A stretch of DNA of 64,000 bases from Nitrosopumilus sp. (GTDB lineage Archaea > Thermoproteota > Nitrososphaeria > Nitrososphaerales > Nitrosopumilaceae), in the NCBI RefSeq assembly GCF_025698945.1, contig NZ_JAILWM010000001.1:682001-746000 (forward strand). Direction: 5' to 3'. This document shows positions 36,829 to 44,719 of the stretch, one piece after another. The position numbers were made by a program, and so were the translations under genes. Numbering within the stretch: the first letter of the stretch is position 1; the number at the start of each line of letters is the position of its first letter. The notes under the pieces were generated by a model. The model worked only from the letters and a program-made list of their open reading frames with translations, was not told where the DNA came from and made no database searches.

Positions 36829-38106
36829 ATGATAATCAAAAACTTTGACGAATTGGCAAATTCGGAGAAAAAGAAAGATTGTCTTGAAATTTTAGAGGCA
36901 GGATTGCAAGCTGCAAATCCTGAAAACATTATTCCAAAATTTGTAATGCCAAATAAAATCAAAATCAATAAAGACATAGTTGATCTTGAAAAATTTTCAA
37001 ACATCTATTCAGTTGCATTTGGAAAAGCAGCAGATTCAATGACTAGAGCACTTAATGCAATAATTCCAATAAAGAGTGGCATAGTTGTAATTCCAAAAGG
37101 TTCAAAATCGAAAATAAAAGGTAAGAAATTTCAAATTTTTAATTCAAGACACCCAAAACCAGATAAAACAAGTGTAAAGGCTGCAAAGGAAGTTATAAAA
37201 TTTCTTGATAACAGACGAAGTGATGAATTAGTTATTTTCCTAGTCTCGGGTGGAGGATCTTCATTGCTGGCAATGCCAAATGAGATAACACTTGATGATA
37301 AAATCCACGTTACAAATTTACTCTTAAAATCAGGTGCAACAATACAAGAGTTCAATTGTGTTCGCAAACATCTATCTAAAATTAAAGGAGGAAAGTTAGT
37401 TGAAAACATGAAATGTAGTGGAGTAAGTTTAGTAATGTCTGATGTTGAAGGAGATGATCTATCATCAATTGCATCAGGAACTACATACATGGATAAGACC
37501 ACTTATTCAGATGCGCTAGATATTTTAGAGAAATACAAATTAAAAAGAAAAACACCAATCGAAGTTTTACAAGTATTAGAAAAAGGTAAAACGAATCAGG
37601 TTGAAAATATTTCAAAAAAACCAAGAATAAAAAACTACATCATTGCAAATAATATGGATTGTCTTAATGAAATGAAAAAGATTGCAAAAAACAAAGGATA
37701 TAGTATCAATTCAATCCAAATTTTTGGAGATATCAAAGAAGCTGTAAAGAAGATCCTTGAGAGCATATCAGATGAACAAAAATCATGTCTTATTTTTGGA
37801 GGGGAAACTACAGTCAGAGTTTTGGGGAAGGGTATGGGTGGAAGAAATCAAGAATTAGTTTTAAGACTACTAAAGAACACACAAAAATTAAAAAAAATGG
37901 TTATTGCATCACTTGGAACAGACGGCATTGATGGGAATTCCGTTTTTGCAGGAGCAATTACAGAGAATATCAAAATAGATTTGGATATTATGAAAGAGTA
38001 TCTTAAAAATAGCGATTCAGGAAGATTCTTTCAAAAACAAAAAGCCAACATCATTACAGATTTTACACATACAAATCTGATGGATATTGGTGTGATTTTA
38101 AGATGA
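36829..38106 (+). CDS. Glycerate 2-kinase (MOFRL family)
   Basis: 425 aa from ATG 36829, preceded by GAAGGGG; a TTG at 36814 would add five residues. The DUF4147 N-terminal domain has VAFGKAADSMTRAL, SRHPKPD and LVSGGGSSLLAMP. The MOFRL C-terminal domain has GGETTVRVLGKGMGGRNQE and SLGTDGIDGNSVFAGA. The family makes 2-phosphoglycerate from glycerate and ATP, as in archaeal non-phosphorylating sugar pathways or glycerate salvage. Confidence 0.92.
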   Translation: MIIKNFDELANSEKKKDCLEILEAGLQAANPENIIPKFVMPNKIKINKDIVDLEKFSNIYSVAFGKAADSMTRALNAIIPIKSGIVVIPKGSKSKIKGKKFQIFNSRHPKPDKTSVKAAKEVIKFLDNRRSDELVIFLVSGGGSSLLAMPNEITLDDKIHVTNLLLKSGATIQEFNCVRKHLSKIKGGKLVENMKCSGVSLVMSDVEGDDLSSIASGTTYMDKTTYSDALDILEKYKLKRKTPIEVLQVLEKGKTNQVENISKKPRIKNYIIANNMDCLNEMKKIAKNKGYSINSIQIFGDIKEAVKKILESISDEQKSCLIFGGETTVRVLGKGMGGRNQELVLRLLKNTQKLKKMVIASLGTDGIDGNSVFAGAITENIKIDLDIMKEYLKNSDSGRFFQKQKANIITDFTHTNLMDIGVILR

Positions 38107-38201
38107 AAAATTTAAAATATATTTAAAAAATGTTCTAAAACTAAACAAATACCCAATCAATAATGAGAGTATTTGAAATATTATAATGTCTTAATAGAAA
38201 C

Positions 38202-38306
38202 ATGATAAAAAATGAAAAAGGTTTTTGCAATGATGAATCTTGTAAATGTGACTGCCATAAGGGATCAAGTTTTAGGAGAGGAAACAGGAGGAGGCAGTAT
38301 TGTTAG
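38202..38306 (+). CDS. Cysteine-rich microprotein, 34 aa
   Basis: ATG 38202 opens a short frame with a dense metal-type motif, CNDESCKCDCHKG, and a basic end (RRGNRRRQYC). Five cysteines and a histidine in 34 residues are unlikely by chance in AT-rich DNA. It overlaps the start of the next gene by 7 nt, suggesting translational coupling. The next gene also ends in Cys/His pairs, so the two may be a zinc-binding pair. Function unknown. Confidence 0.55.
   Translation: MIKNEKGFCNDESCKCDCHKGSSFRRGNRRRQYC
38286..38294 (+). promoter_or_regulatory. Strong Shine-Dalgarno supporting a TTG start
   Basis: AGGAGGAGG ends 5 nt before the TTG at 38300. It lies within the preceding micro-ORF and decides the start of the downstream 78-aa protein. 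Confidence 0.65.
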
Positions 38307-38536
38307 AAAAACAATTCAAGCCAGAAATTCTCTATAACAAAGTAGTTCACTTCTATATGGATAAGAAAGGTTATTCAAAAGATAAAGCAAATTCTATTGC
38401 CCAATTAGTCGTTCAAAAAGAAGCTCAAAGAAGAATTTGTAAAAATGAAAAATGCAAACATTTCTCTCATGATCATATTAGAAATTCTGAAACATGTCTA
38501 GTATCGGATTGTGAATGCAATAAATTTACTAAATAA
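38300..38536 (+). CDS. Small Cys/His-rich protein, 78 aa
   Basis: The N-terminal ~45 residues are helical (FYMDKKGYSKDKANSIAQLV). The C-terminal ~30 hold CKNEKCKHFSHDH and CLVSDCECNKF, which look like one or two zinc sites of a type seen in small thaumarchaeal proteins. It starts at a TTG with a strong ribosome-binding site. Stop codons overlap with the convergent nuclease gene by 8 nt. Function unknown. Confidence 0.7.
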   Translation: MLEKQFKPEILYNKVVHFYMDKKGYSKDKANSIAQLVVQKEAQRRICKNEKCKHFSHDHIRNSETCLVSDCECNKFTK

Positions 38537-39509
38537 AATCATCAAGAGAATTTTCAACTAGGGGTTGTGCTTTAATTCCAAGCTTCTGTAAATGAAGTGC
38601 AAACTCTTCAACAAAACCATGAATAGTGTAAACTTGTTCTGCATCAGATTTTAACACCATCTCAACTAGTTCATTAAAGTCACAATGATCACTCATGGGA
38701 AAAGAATAGTCGGTTCTTCTACCAAAAGGAAATCGGGAGGATTGCGCCCAGCCACTAAATCCAATAGTTACAGCGCCATACTTTGATTTCATTTCTTGAA
38801 TGAATTTGTTTTTTTCAGAAAGCATTGGAGCAACCATAATCCATGGTTTTTTATCCAGTAAACCAGTTTTTTGAGCCTCAGAATGACTGATTCCATCATT
38901 TAGCAGAACCCCAAATTTTTGATGAAGGGAATTCATCTCTTTTACTGAATCATGAAGATACAATGGACCCCAATGACCAAAGAGCTGAGTAATGGTTTGT
39001 GCTTTTCCTAACTGATAACCCATTAGAATAACAGGAATCCCCTTAGAGTAAAGTTCAGAGATTAATTCATTTACTTGTTTTAGAATTTCATCAAGTTTTG
39101 GAAAAACAAATTCTGGAAGACCAAATGTGCATTCTGTGATTAGAATTTTACATTTTGGAATTTGTGCTGCTTGTAAAAAGCCTCTTTTGCGGGTACAAAT
39201 ATCCCCAGTGTAGAAAATATCATCAAAGAGTAAACCTTTAGCTCCAAGTATATGTCCACTATCAATTAATGAAAAATCTTCCAGAGATTCGATATGATTT
39301 TGCATTTTAAATCCACGTAAATTGGCTATCTCATTTGTTTCAATTGAGGATAGTATAGTTCCACCATTTTTTGATGGAAGATGATCAGAGTGAGCATGGG
39401 AAACAAAGTTTATTCCATTAACATGGCTATTTTTAGGATCCAAAAAAACTCGTTTATCTACGGTTTCACATAAAATTCCATTCCTAGTCATCCTAACTTG
39501 TCTTGGCAA
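38529..39509 (-). CDS. Metallo-beta-lactamase-fold nuclease (SNM1/Artemis-like, archaeal exonuclease group)
   Basis: 326 aa. Motifs: NFVSHAHSDHLPS (HxHxDH), LIDSGHILGAKGLLF, FYTGDICTRKR, and a beta-CASP-like part with ILITECTFGLPEFVFP. The C-terminal RMMBL region has FPMSDHCDFNELVEMV and VYTIHGFVEEFA. Archaeal members are annotated as DNA exonucleases or mRNA 3'-end processing factors and are often near DNA ligase; none is here. Confidence 0.85.
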   Translation of the reverse strand: MPRQVRMTRNGILCETVDKRVFLDPKNSHVNGINFVSHAHSDHLPSKNGGTILSSIETNEIANLRGFKMQNHIESLEDFSLIDSGHILGAKGLLFDDIFYTGDICTRKRGFLQAAQIPKCKILITECTFGLPEFVFPKLDEILKQVNELISELYSKGIPVILMGYQLGKAQTITQLFGHWGPLYLHDSVKEMNSLHQKFGVLLNDGISHSEAQKTGLLDKKPWIMVAPMLSEKNKFIQEMKSKYGAVTIGFSGWAQSSRFPFGRRTDYSFPMSDHCDFNELVEMVLKSDAEQVYTIHGFVEEFALHLQKLGIKAQPLVENSLDDFI

Positions 39510-39642
39510 CGAAATTGAAAATAATTGGATTTGTTATAAATTACAGGTTTAACATTTGCAAACCCCAGATCAAACTATTCTTCAATAAATCAGATTCCAA
39601 ATCTATATTCCAAGATTAAATAGACAAGATCGTTTTTAGAAA

Positions 39643-40596
39643 ATGTCAATGGAGTTAATTCTCAATGTTTTAGTTGTCGCTCTAGGGCTTGCAATGCTCT
39701 ATTTTGGAGCAGAGTGGTTAGTCAAAGGCTCAATTAACATTTCAAACAGATTAAAGATTAGCCAACTAGTAATTGGCCTAACAGTCGTTGCTTTTGGCAC
39801 ATCAACACCAGAATTAGCAGTTAGTGTATCATCGGCTCTTCAGGGATTCTCAGATGTGGCATTAGGAAACGTTGTGGGAAGCAATATTGTCAATATAGGG
39901 ATAATTCTTGGAATATCAGCAATAATTACGCCTATTGCAGTTTCAAAATCCACAATTAGAAAAGAGATTCCAATTATGATTGGATCTGCAATACTGTTAG
40001 CTGCAGTGATTTTTGATGGTAAAATTGATTTTTTAGACGGAGTGATTTTGATTGCAGGCATTGTAGGATTTCTAGTATTTAGCTACAAAAGCTCAAAAAA
40101 AGAAGCAGACATTGAGACAATAAAATCAACAACGATTCTAACTCAAAAAAGGTTTCTAACAAAATCATTGACACTAGTTGGAATAGGGCTGATATTATTA
40201 ACAATAGGATCATTTCTAACAGTTGAAAATTCTGTAACCATTGCCAAAAGTTTAGGAGTATCGGAATTAGTCATAGGGTTAACTCTAGTTGCAGTTGGAA
40301 CCTCTTTACCTGAACTGATCACATCAATAGTTGCTGCAAGAAAAGGTCACTCTGATCTAAGCATAGGAAATATTGTAGGAAGCAACATTTTCAATATTTT
40401 TGCAATAGTTGGAATTGCATCAATGATTGCAGGAATTCAAGTTAATGATAAAGTGATTATAGATATCATTGTAATGATTGCTTTTAGTGTTGTATTGATT
40501 CCAATCATGCGCTCAGGATTTAAAATAAGTAGAATAGAAGGCATTATGTTAGTTGGAGGGTATTTGGCATATATCACAATCTTACTTTATAGATAA
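39643..40596 (+). CDS. Calcium/sodium antiporter (CaCA family)
   Basis: 317 aa with 10 hydrophobic segments and the two inverted alpha repeats of the family: AFGTSTPELAVSVSSAL with ALGNVVGSNIVNI, and AVGTSLPELITSIVAA with SIGNIVGSNIFNI. The acidic PEL residues in each repeat bind the cation. YrbG-like. It is followed 55 nt later by purN on the same strand. Confidence 0.93.
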   Translation: MSMELILNVLVVALGLAMLYFGAEWLVKGSINISNRLKISQLVIGLTVVAFGTSTPELAVSVSSALQGFSDVALGNVVGSNIVNIGIILGISAIITPIAVSKSTIRKEIPIMIGSAILLAAVIFDGKIDFLDGVILIAGIVGFLVFSYKSSKKEADIETIKSTTILTQKRFLTKSLTLVGIGLILLTIGSFLTVENSVTIAKSLGVSELVIGLTLVAVGTSLPELITSIVAARKGHSDLSIGNIVGSNIFNIFAIVGIASMIAGIQVNDKVIIDIIVMIAFSVVLIPIMRSGFKISRIEGIMLVGGYLAYITILLYR

Positions 40597-40651
40597 AAAA
40601 CATATTATAATCTCATAGACTTTAATTGCAGGTAATTTTTACAAAGAGTAG

Positions 40652-41269
40652 TTGCTAAATCTAGGAATTTTAATCTCAGGTCGCGGGAGCAACATGGAAT
40701 CAATTTTAAAAACCATAAAACGAAAAAAGATTCCAATAAATCCTGCAATAGTAATTTCAAATAACCCAAATGCAAAGGGTCTCAGAATTGCACAAAAGTT
40801 AGGTGTAAAAACTGAGATTATTGAAAGCAAAGGATTCAAAGGAACAAGAGAAGAATATGATGAGAAAATTATTTCTGCATTATCAAAAAATGGAGTAACA
40901 CCAAAAAATGGGCTTGTTTGCCTTGCAGGATTTATGAGAATTATTAGCCCAAAATTTGTAAAAAAATACAAAAATAGAATCATAAATATTCATCCAGCCT
41001 TGTTACCAGCATTCCCAGGACTTGATTCACAAAAACAAGCCTTAGAGTATGGAACAAAATATTCAGGATGCACTGTACATTTTGTGGACTCTGGAATGGA
41101 CACAGGTCCTATAATAATTCAAGCAGTAGTCAAAGTCAAAGAAAATGATACAGAAGAATCATTATCAAAAAGAATTCTAAAAGAAGAACATAGGATTTAT
41201 CCGGAGGCAGTTAATCTATTTGCTAGAAAAAAAATTAAAGTTTATGGAAGAAAAACAAAAATTACTTAG
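40652..41269 (+). CDS. purN: Phosphoribosylglycinamide formyltransferase
   Basis: 205 aa from a TTG (MLNLGILISGRGSNMES). It transfers the formyl group of 10-formyl-THF to GAR in purine synthesis. Blocks seen: GRGSN phosphate loop, LAGFMRII, the catalytic NIHPALLPAFPG and HFVDSGMDTGPIIIQ. Fits with folD, formyl-THF cyclo-ligase and purD within 4 kb. The stop overlaps the convergent cupin gene. Confidence 0.93.
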   Translation: MLNLGILISGRGSNMESILKTIKRKKIPINPAIVISNNPNAKGLRIAQKLGVKTEIIESKGFKGTREEYDEKIISALSKNGVTPKNGLVCLAGFMRIISPKFVKKYKNRIINIHPALLPAFPGLDSQKQALEYGTKYSGCTVHFVDSGMDTGPIIIQAVVKVKENDTEESLSKRILKEEHRIYPEAVNLFARKKIKVYGRKTKIT

Positions 41270-41586
41270 GAATCAGGTCCACCAAAAAAATACAAGACCT
41301 TGAGTTCTTTTTTGTTTCCATGAAAATAATGTTCAACATTTTTTCCAACAAAAAATGCTTTATCTTTTGATACTTTGTAATCTTTATTATTTATTTTGAG
41401 ATAACCATCTCCAGAGATGACATAGTATATCTCATCACTGTTATGAGGAGTTTGAGTGTCTTCTTCACCTGGTCGTAAAAGTAAAACTCCTGCGGCTAAA
41501 GTGGGTTTATTGATAAATGTATGAAAATACAAGTTACTAGTTTTGATTTTTTTATAATATGAAGTTAAATCAAAATCAAGTTTCAA
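41266..41586 (-). CDS. Single-domain cupin protein
   Basis: 106 aa with the two cupin motifs: TPHNSDEIYYVISGDGYLKI (metal ligands His, Glu) and KDKAFFVGKNVEHYFHG. These small cupins may be isomerases, dioxygenases or simple metal-binding sensors; substrate unknown. One nucleotide separates it from the upstream monooxygenase-fold gene, so they form a pair. Confidence 0.82.
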   Translation of the reverse strand: MKLDFDLTSYYKKIKTSNLYFHTFINKPTLAAGVLLLRPGEEDTQTPHNSDEIYYVISGDGYLKINNKDYKVSKDKAFFVGKNVEHYFHGNKKELKVLYFFGGPDS

Positions 41587-41587
41587 T

Positions 41588-41872
41588 TTATTCAGCAGCT
41601 ACTGTGAATGTTTTACGGATAGGATCTGCACTCATAAAAGAATGCCCCATTGGGTGAATTTTTTCATGTTCTGGGCTTTGATGCATTTTGATAAAAGTCT
41701 CTTTGCTTTCATGCTCTACAAAAATTCTATAACTGCCATCAGGCGATTTTAGGAATTTTCTAGATACAAATCCAGGAAAACTTGAAAGAATCTTGTTTGA
41801 TTCAGAAAACCATTTTTTGAAATCTTCCTCAGCTCCTTCTTTGAGTTGAATATCTGCCATCATTACAAACAT
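41588..41872 (-). CDS. Antibiotic-biosynthesis-monooxygenase (ABM/dimeric alpha-beta barrel) protein
   Basis: 94 aa: MADIQLKEGAEEDFKKWFSE, FPGFVSRKFLKSPDGSYRIF and HQSPEHEKIH follow the ABM ferredoxin-like layout. Members include quinol monooxygenases and heme-degrading or heme-sensing proteins; no heme ligand is obvious. First gene of a two-gene operon with the cupin. Confidence 0.75.
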   Translation of the reverse strand: MFVMMADIQLKEGAEEDFKKWFSESNKILSSFPGFVSRKFLKSPDGSYRIFVEHESKETFIKMHQSPEHEKIHPMGHSFMSADPIRKTFTVAAE

Positions 41873-41964
41873 GATTAATCATGAAAAAATCCCATTAAAT
41901 TTCTTTTCTAAGATTGCCACAACTGAATTCCAAGAATTAAATATCTACAGATCAAAAATAAGGT

Positions 41965-42828
41965 ATGACAGGAGTTAGAATTGACGGCAAAGTTATTGCC
42001 CAGGCAGTCAAAGACAGAGTCAAAAAAGCTGTTGATGAGATGAAATCTCAAGGAATTACACCATGTTTAGCCACGGTTCTAATTGGAGATAATTCTGCTT
42101 CTGCAACATATGTGAAAAACAAACACAATGCATGCCAAGAGGTAGGCATTGAAACTAAGGATCACAAACTTGATGCATCAATTTCCCAAAACGAATTAAA
42201 CGGTATCATTGATAATTTAAATTCAGATAGTTCAGTTCATGGAATTTTAATCCAATTACCATTACCAAAACATCTAGATGAATTTGCAACAATATCAAGA
42301 ATTTCACCACTAAAAGATGTAGATGGTTTAACACCACACAACGCAGGATTACTTGCAATGAAAAAAGCAATTCTAGTTGCATGCACACCATCAGGAGTAA
42401 TGGAGATGTTTGATTATCATGGAATTAATTTAGAAGGAAAAAATGTCGTCTTAATTAATAGAAGCAATCTTGTAGGAAAGCCTCTGTATCATTTGCTTTT
42501 AGATAAAAATGCAACTGTCATGACATGTCACTCTAAAACAAAGAATCTAAAAGAAATTTGTCAAGCAGCAGATATTATAATTACAGCAGTTGGAGACAGA
42601 AACAAGTTTACACTGAGTGCAGATATGATTAAAGAAGGAGCTATTGTAATTGATGTTGCAATCTCAAGACATAATGAAAAACTAGTGGGAGATTCAGATT
42701 ATGACGAAATTATTCAAAAAGCATCATTTGCAACACCAGTTCCAGGAGGAGTAGGTCCAATGACAGTTGCAATGCTATTAAAAAATACCATAACTGCAGC
42801 ATCTCTGAGTAGTCAAATTGGAAGATAG
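41965..42828 (+). CDS. folD: Bifunctional methylene-THF dehydrogenase / methenyl-THF cyclohydrolase
   Basis: 287 aa. Substrate motifs ATYVKNKHNACQEVGI (catalytic Tyr and Lys), VHGILIQLPLPKHLDE and DVDGLTPHNAGLLA, then a Rossmann segment VVLINRSNLVGKPLYHLL and PVPGGVGPMTVAMLL. It interconverts methylene- and 10-formyl-THF, feeding purN. It overlaps the following formyl-THF cyclo-ligase gene by 11 nt. Confidence 0.96.
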   Translation: MTGVRIDGKVIAQAVKDRVKKAVDEMKSQGITPCLATVLIGDNSASATYVKNKHNACQEVGIETKDHKLDASISQNELNGIIDNLNSDSSVHGILIQLPLPKHLDEFATISRISPLKDVDGLTPHNAGLLAMKKAILVACTPSGVMEMFDYHGINLEGKNVVLINRSNLVGKPLYHLLLDKNATVMTCHSKTKNLKEICQAADIIITAVGDRNKFTLSADMIKEGAIVIDVAISRHNEKLVGDSDYDEIIQKASFATPVPGGVGPMTVAMLLKNTITAASLSSQIGR

Positions 42829-43381
42829 TCCCGAAAAGAAATCACTTAGAAATCTTCTTTTAGAAAAAAGAGACAACACATCTTTTGATCTAATGAAGAT
42901 TGCAAGTGCAAAGATTCAAAAAAAATTAAAAAAAATTTATGCATACAAAAATGCAAATAAAATTGGATTGTACTATCCTATTGGAAGTGAAATGTTAACA
43001 CAAGATATCATCCAAGAAATAATCAGTGAAGGAAAAGAGGTTTTCTTACCAAAAGTTGTTGGAAAAAATATAGAATTTAGAAAAATATCGGATTTCTCAA
43101 GCCTAGAAAAGGGTAGTTTTGATATCATGGAGCCCAAAGATGATTGTCCAGTAGATAACAATCTAGAGGTGATAATTATACCAACAGTTGGAATTTCACC
43201 AGACGGTGTGAGATTAGGCTATGGTCATGGATTCTATGATAGGTTTTTAGCTGAAAACAAGACAACTACAATTTCAATTACATTAGAAAAACAAATTGTA
43301 AAAAAAATTCCAAGATCAGAACACGATATTCTAATTGATTGGATTGTTACTGAGGATAGAATGATTCAAACTCAAAGATAG
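42818..43381 (+). CDS. 5-formyltetrahydrofolate cyclo-ligase
   Basis: 187 aa from a TTG inside the end of folD. Blocks: NKIGLYYPIGSEMLT, VFLPKVVGKNIEFRKI and the ATP/Mg signature GVRLGYGHGFYDRFL. It converts 5-formyl-THF to methenyl-THF, returning a dead-end folate to the pool. The overlap with folD shows one transcript. Converges on purD with a 10-nt overlap. Confidence 0.92.
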   Translation: MEDSPEKKSLRNLLLEKRDNTSFDLMKIASAKIQKKLKKIYAYKNANKIGLYYPIGSEMLTQDIIQEIISEGKEVFLPKVVGKNIEFRKISDFSSLEKGSFDIMEPKDDCPVDNNLEVIIIPTVGISPDGVRLGYGHGFYDRFLAENKTTTISITLEKQIVKKIPRSEHDILIDWIVTEDRMIQTQR

Positions 43382-44634
43382 GCTATGCCTTTTTGACCAA
43401 TATCTTTTCGAAAATATTTGTGAGGCCATGATATTTTCCCAACTGAGTCATATGCGTTTTTGATTGCATATTCCAAAGTATCACCTAACGCAGTCACACC
43501 CAAAACACGACCTCCATTGGAGAGAATTTTTCCATCAGATTTTTTTGTACCTGCATGAAAAACATAAGAATCATTTGAATTAGAATCAAGACCCATTATT
43601 TCTTCACCTTTAGAATATGCTTCAGGATATCCCTCTGATGCTAAAACTACACAAACAGCATATTGATTCTTCCAAGAGATGGGGGGCATTGAGGATAACT
43701 TTCCTTCAGAGCTTGCAATAAAATAATCATACAGATCAAAGTCCATTCTCATTGTAATTGGTTGGCATTCCGGATCACCCATACGGACATTATACTCTAA
43801 AACAAATGGCTCATTGTCTCGAATCATAATACCTGCATACAAAAATCCTTTAAAGTCAATTCCTTCATTTGTCATTGCTTGAATTGTTTTATCAATAATT
43901 CTTTCTTGAATTTTTTTTGATAGTGCATCATCAATTATTGGAGTTGGAGAATATGCACCCATGCCCCCAGTATTAGGCCCTTTGTCATCATCAAAAATTC
44001 TTTTATGATCCTGACTTGATGCCATAGGGATTGCAATCTTTCCATCAGAGAGTGCAATGTAAGAGGCTTCAATTCCATCAATCCTCTCCTCAATGATTAT
44101 TTTATTTCCAGCCTCACCAAATGTCTTTTTTACAAGAATGGTTTGAATTGCAGAAATTGCCTCATCATTGCTATTGCAAACAATGACTCCTTTTCCTGCT
44201 GCAAGTCCATCTGCCTTTACTACAACATTGTAATCAAGTGACTCGACATACTCTTGAGCTTTCTTAGGATCATCAAATATTTCAAATCTTGCAGTTGGGA
44301 TATTGTTTCTTTTCATAAAGTTCTTAGCCCAAATCTTGCTAGACTCTAATTGAGCGGCATTCTTTGTTGGACCAAAAATTTTGAGACCAAGTTGAATGAA
44401 TTTATCTACAATTCCAGCTGCCAGAGGATCTTCAGGACCTACTACTGTAAAGCAATTGTTTTTTTTAGCAAAGTCAGCCAAACCATCTAAATCATTAACA
44501 CTGATTGGAACATTATTTTCAGTTCCCCCATTTCCAGGAGCTGTAAAGACAGTTTCAACTTTACTGCTCTGAGATAGTTTCCAAGATAAAGCATGTTCTC
44601 GTCCCCCAGAGCCAACAACTAGAACATTTACCAT
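43372..44634 (-). CDS. purD: Phosphoribosylamine-glycine ligase
   Basis: 420 aa from ATG 44634 (MVNVLVVGSGGREHALSW); the longer frame to 44703 runs into the ileS promoter. It joins glycine to phosphoribosylamine in purine synthesis. ATP-grasp blocks: VVVKADGLAAGKGVIV, DHKRIFDDDKGPNTGGMGAYSP and LEYNVRMGDPECQ, with a C-terminal domain ending KGIAYL. Divergent from ileS. Confidence 0.95.
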   Translation of the reverse strand: MVNVLVVGSGGREHALSWKLSQSSKVETVFTAPGNGGTENNVPISVNDLDGLADFAKKNNCFTVVGPEDPLAAGIVDKFIQLGLKIFGPTKNAAQLESSKIWAKNFMKRNNIPTARFEIFDDPKKAQEYVESLDYNVVVKADGLAAGKGVIVCNSNDEAISAIQTILVKKTFGEAGNKIIIEERIDGIEASYIALSDGKIAIPMASSQDHKRIFDDDKGPNTGGMGAYSPTPIIDDALSKKIQERIIDKTIQAMTNEGIDFKGFLYAGIMIRDNEPFVLEYNVRMGDPECQPITMRMDFDLYDYFIASSEGKLSSMPPISWKNQYAVCVVLASEGYPEAYSKGEEIMGLDSNSNDSYVFHAGTKKSDGKILSNGGRVLGVTALGDTLEYAIKNAYDSVGKISWPHKYFRKDIGQKGIAYL

Positions 44635-44719
44635 GAAAATTATCTTTATTTCAACAATATAATCCAAATCTTGTAAAACCAATTTAGCTTTATAATGCCA
44701 CACACATTAGAAAATCCAG

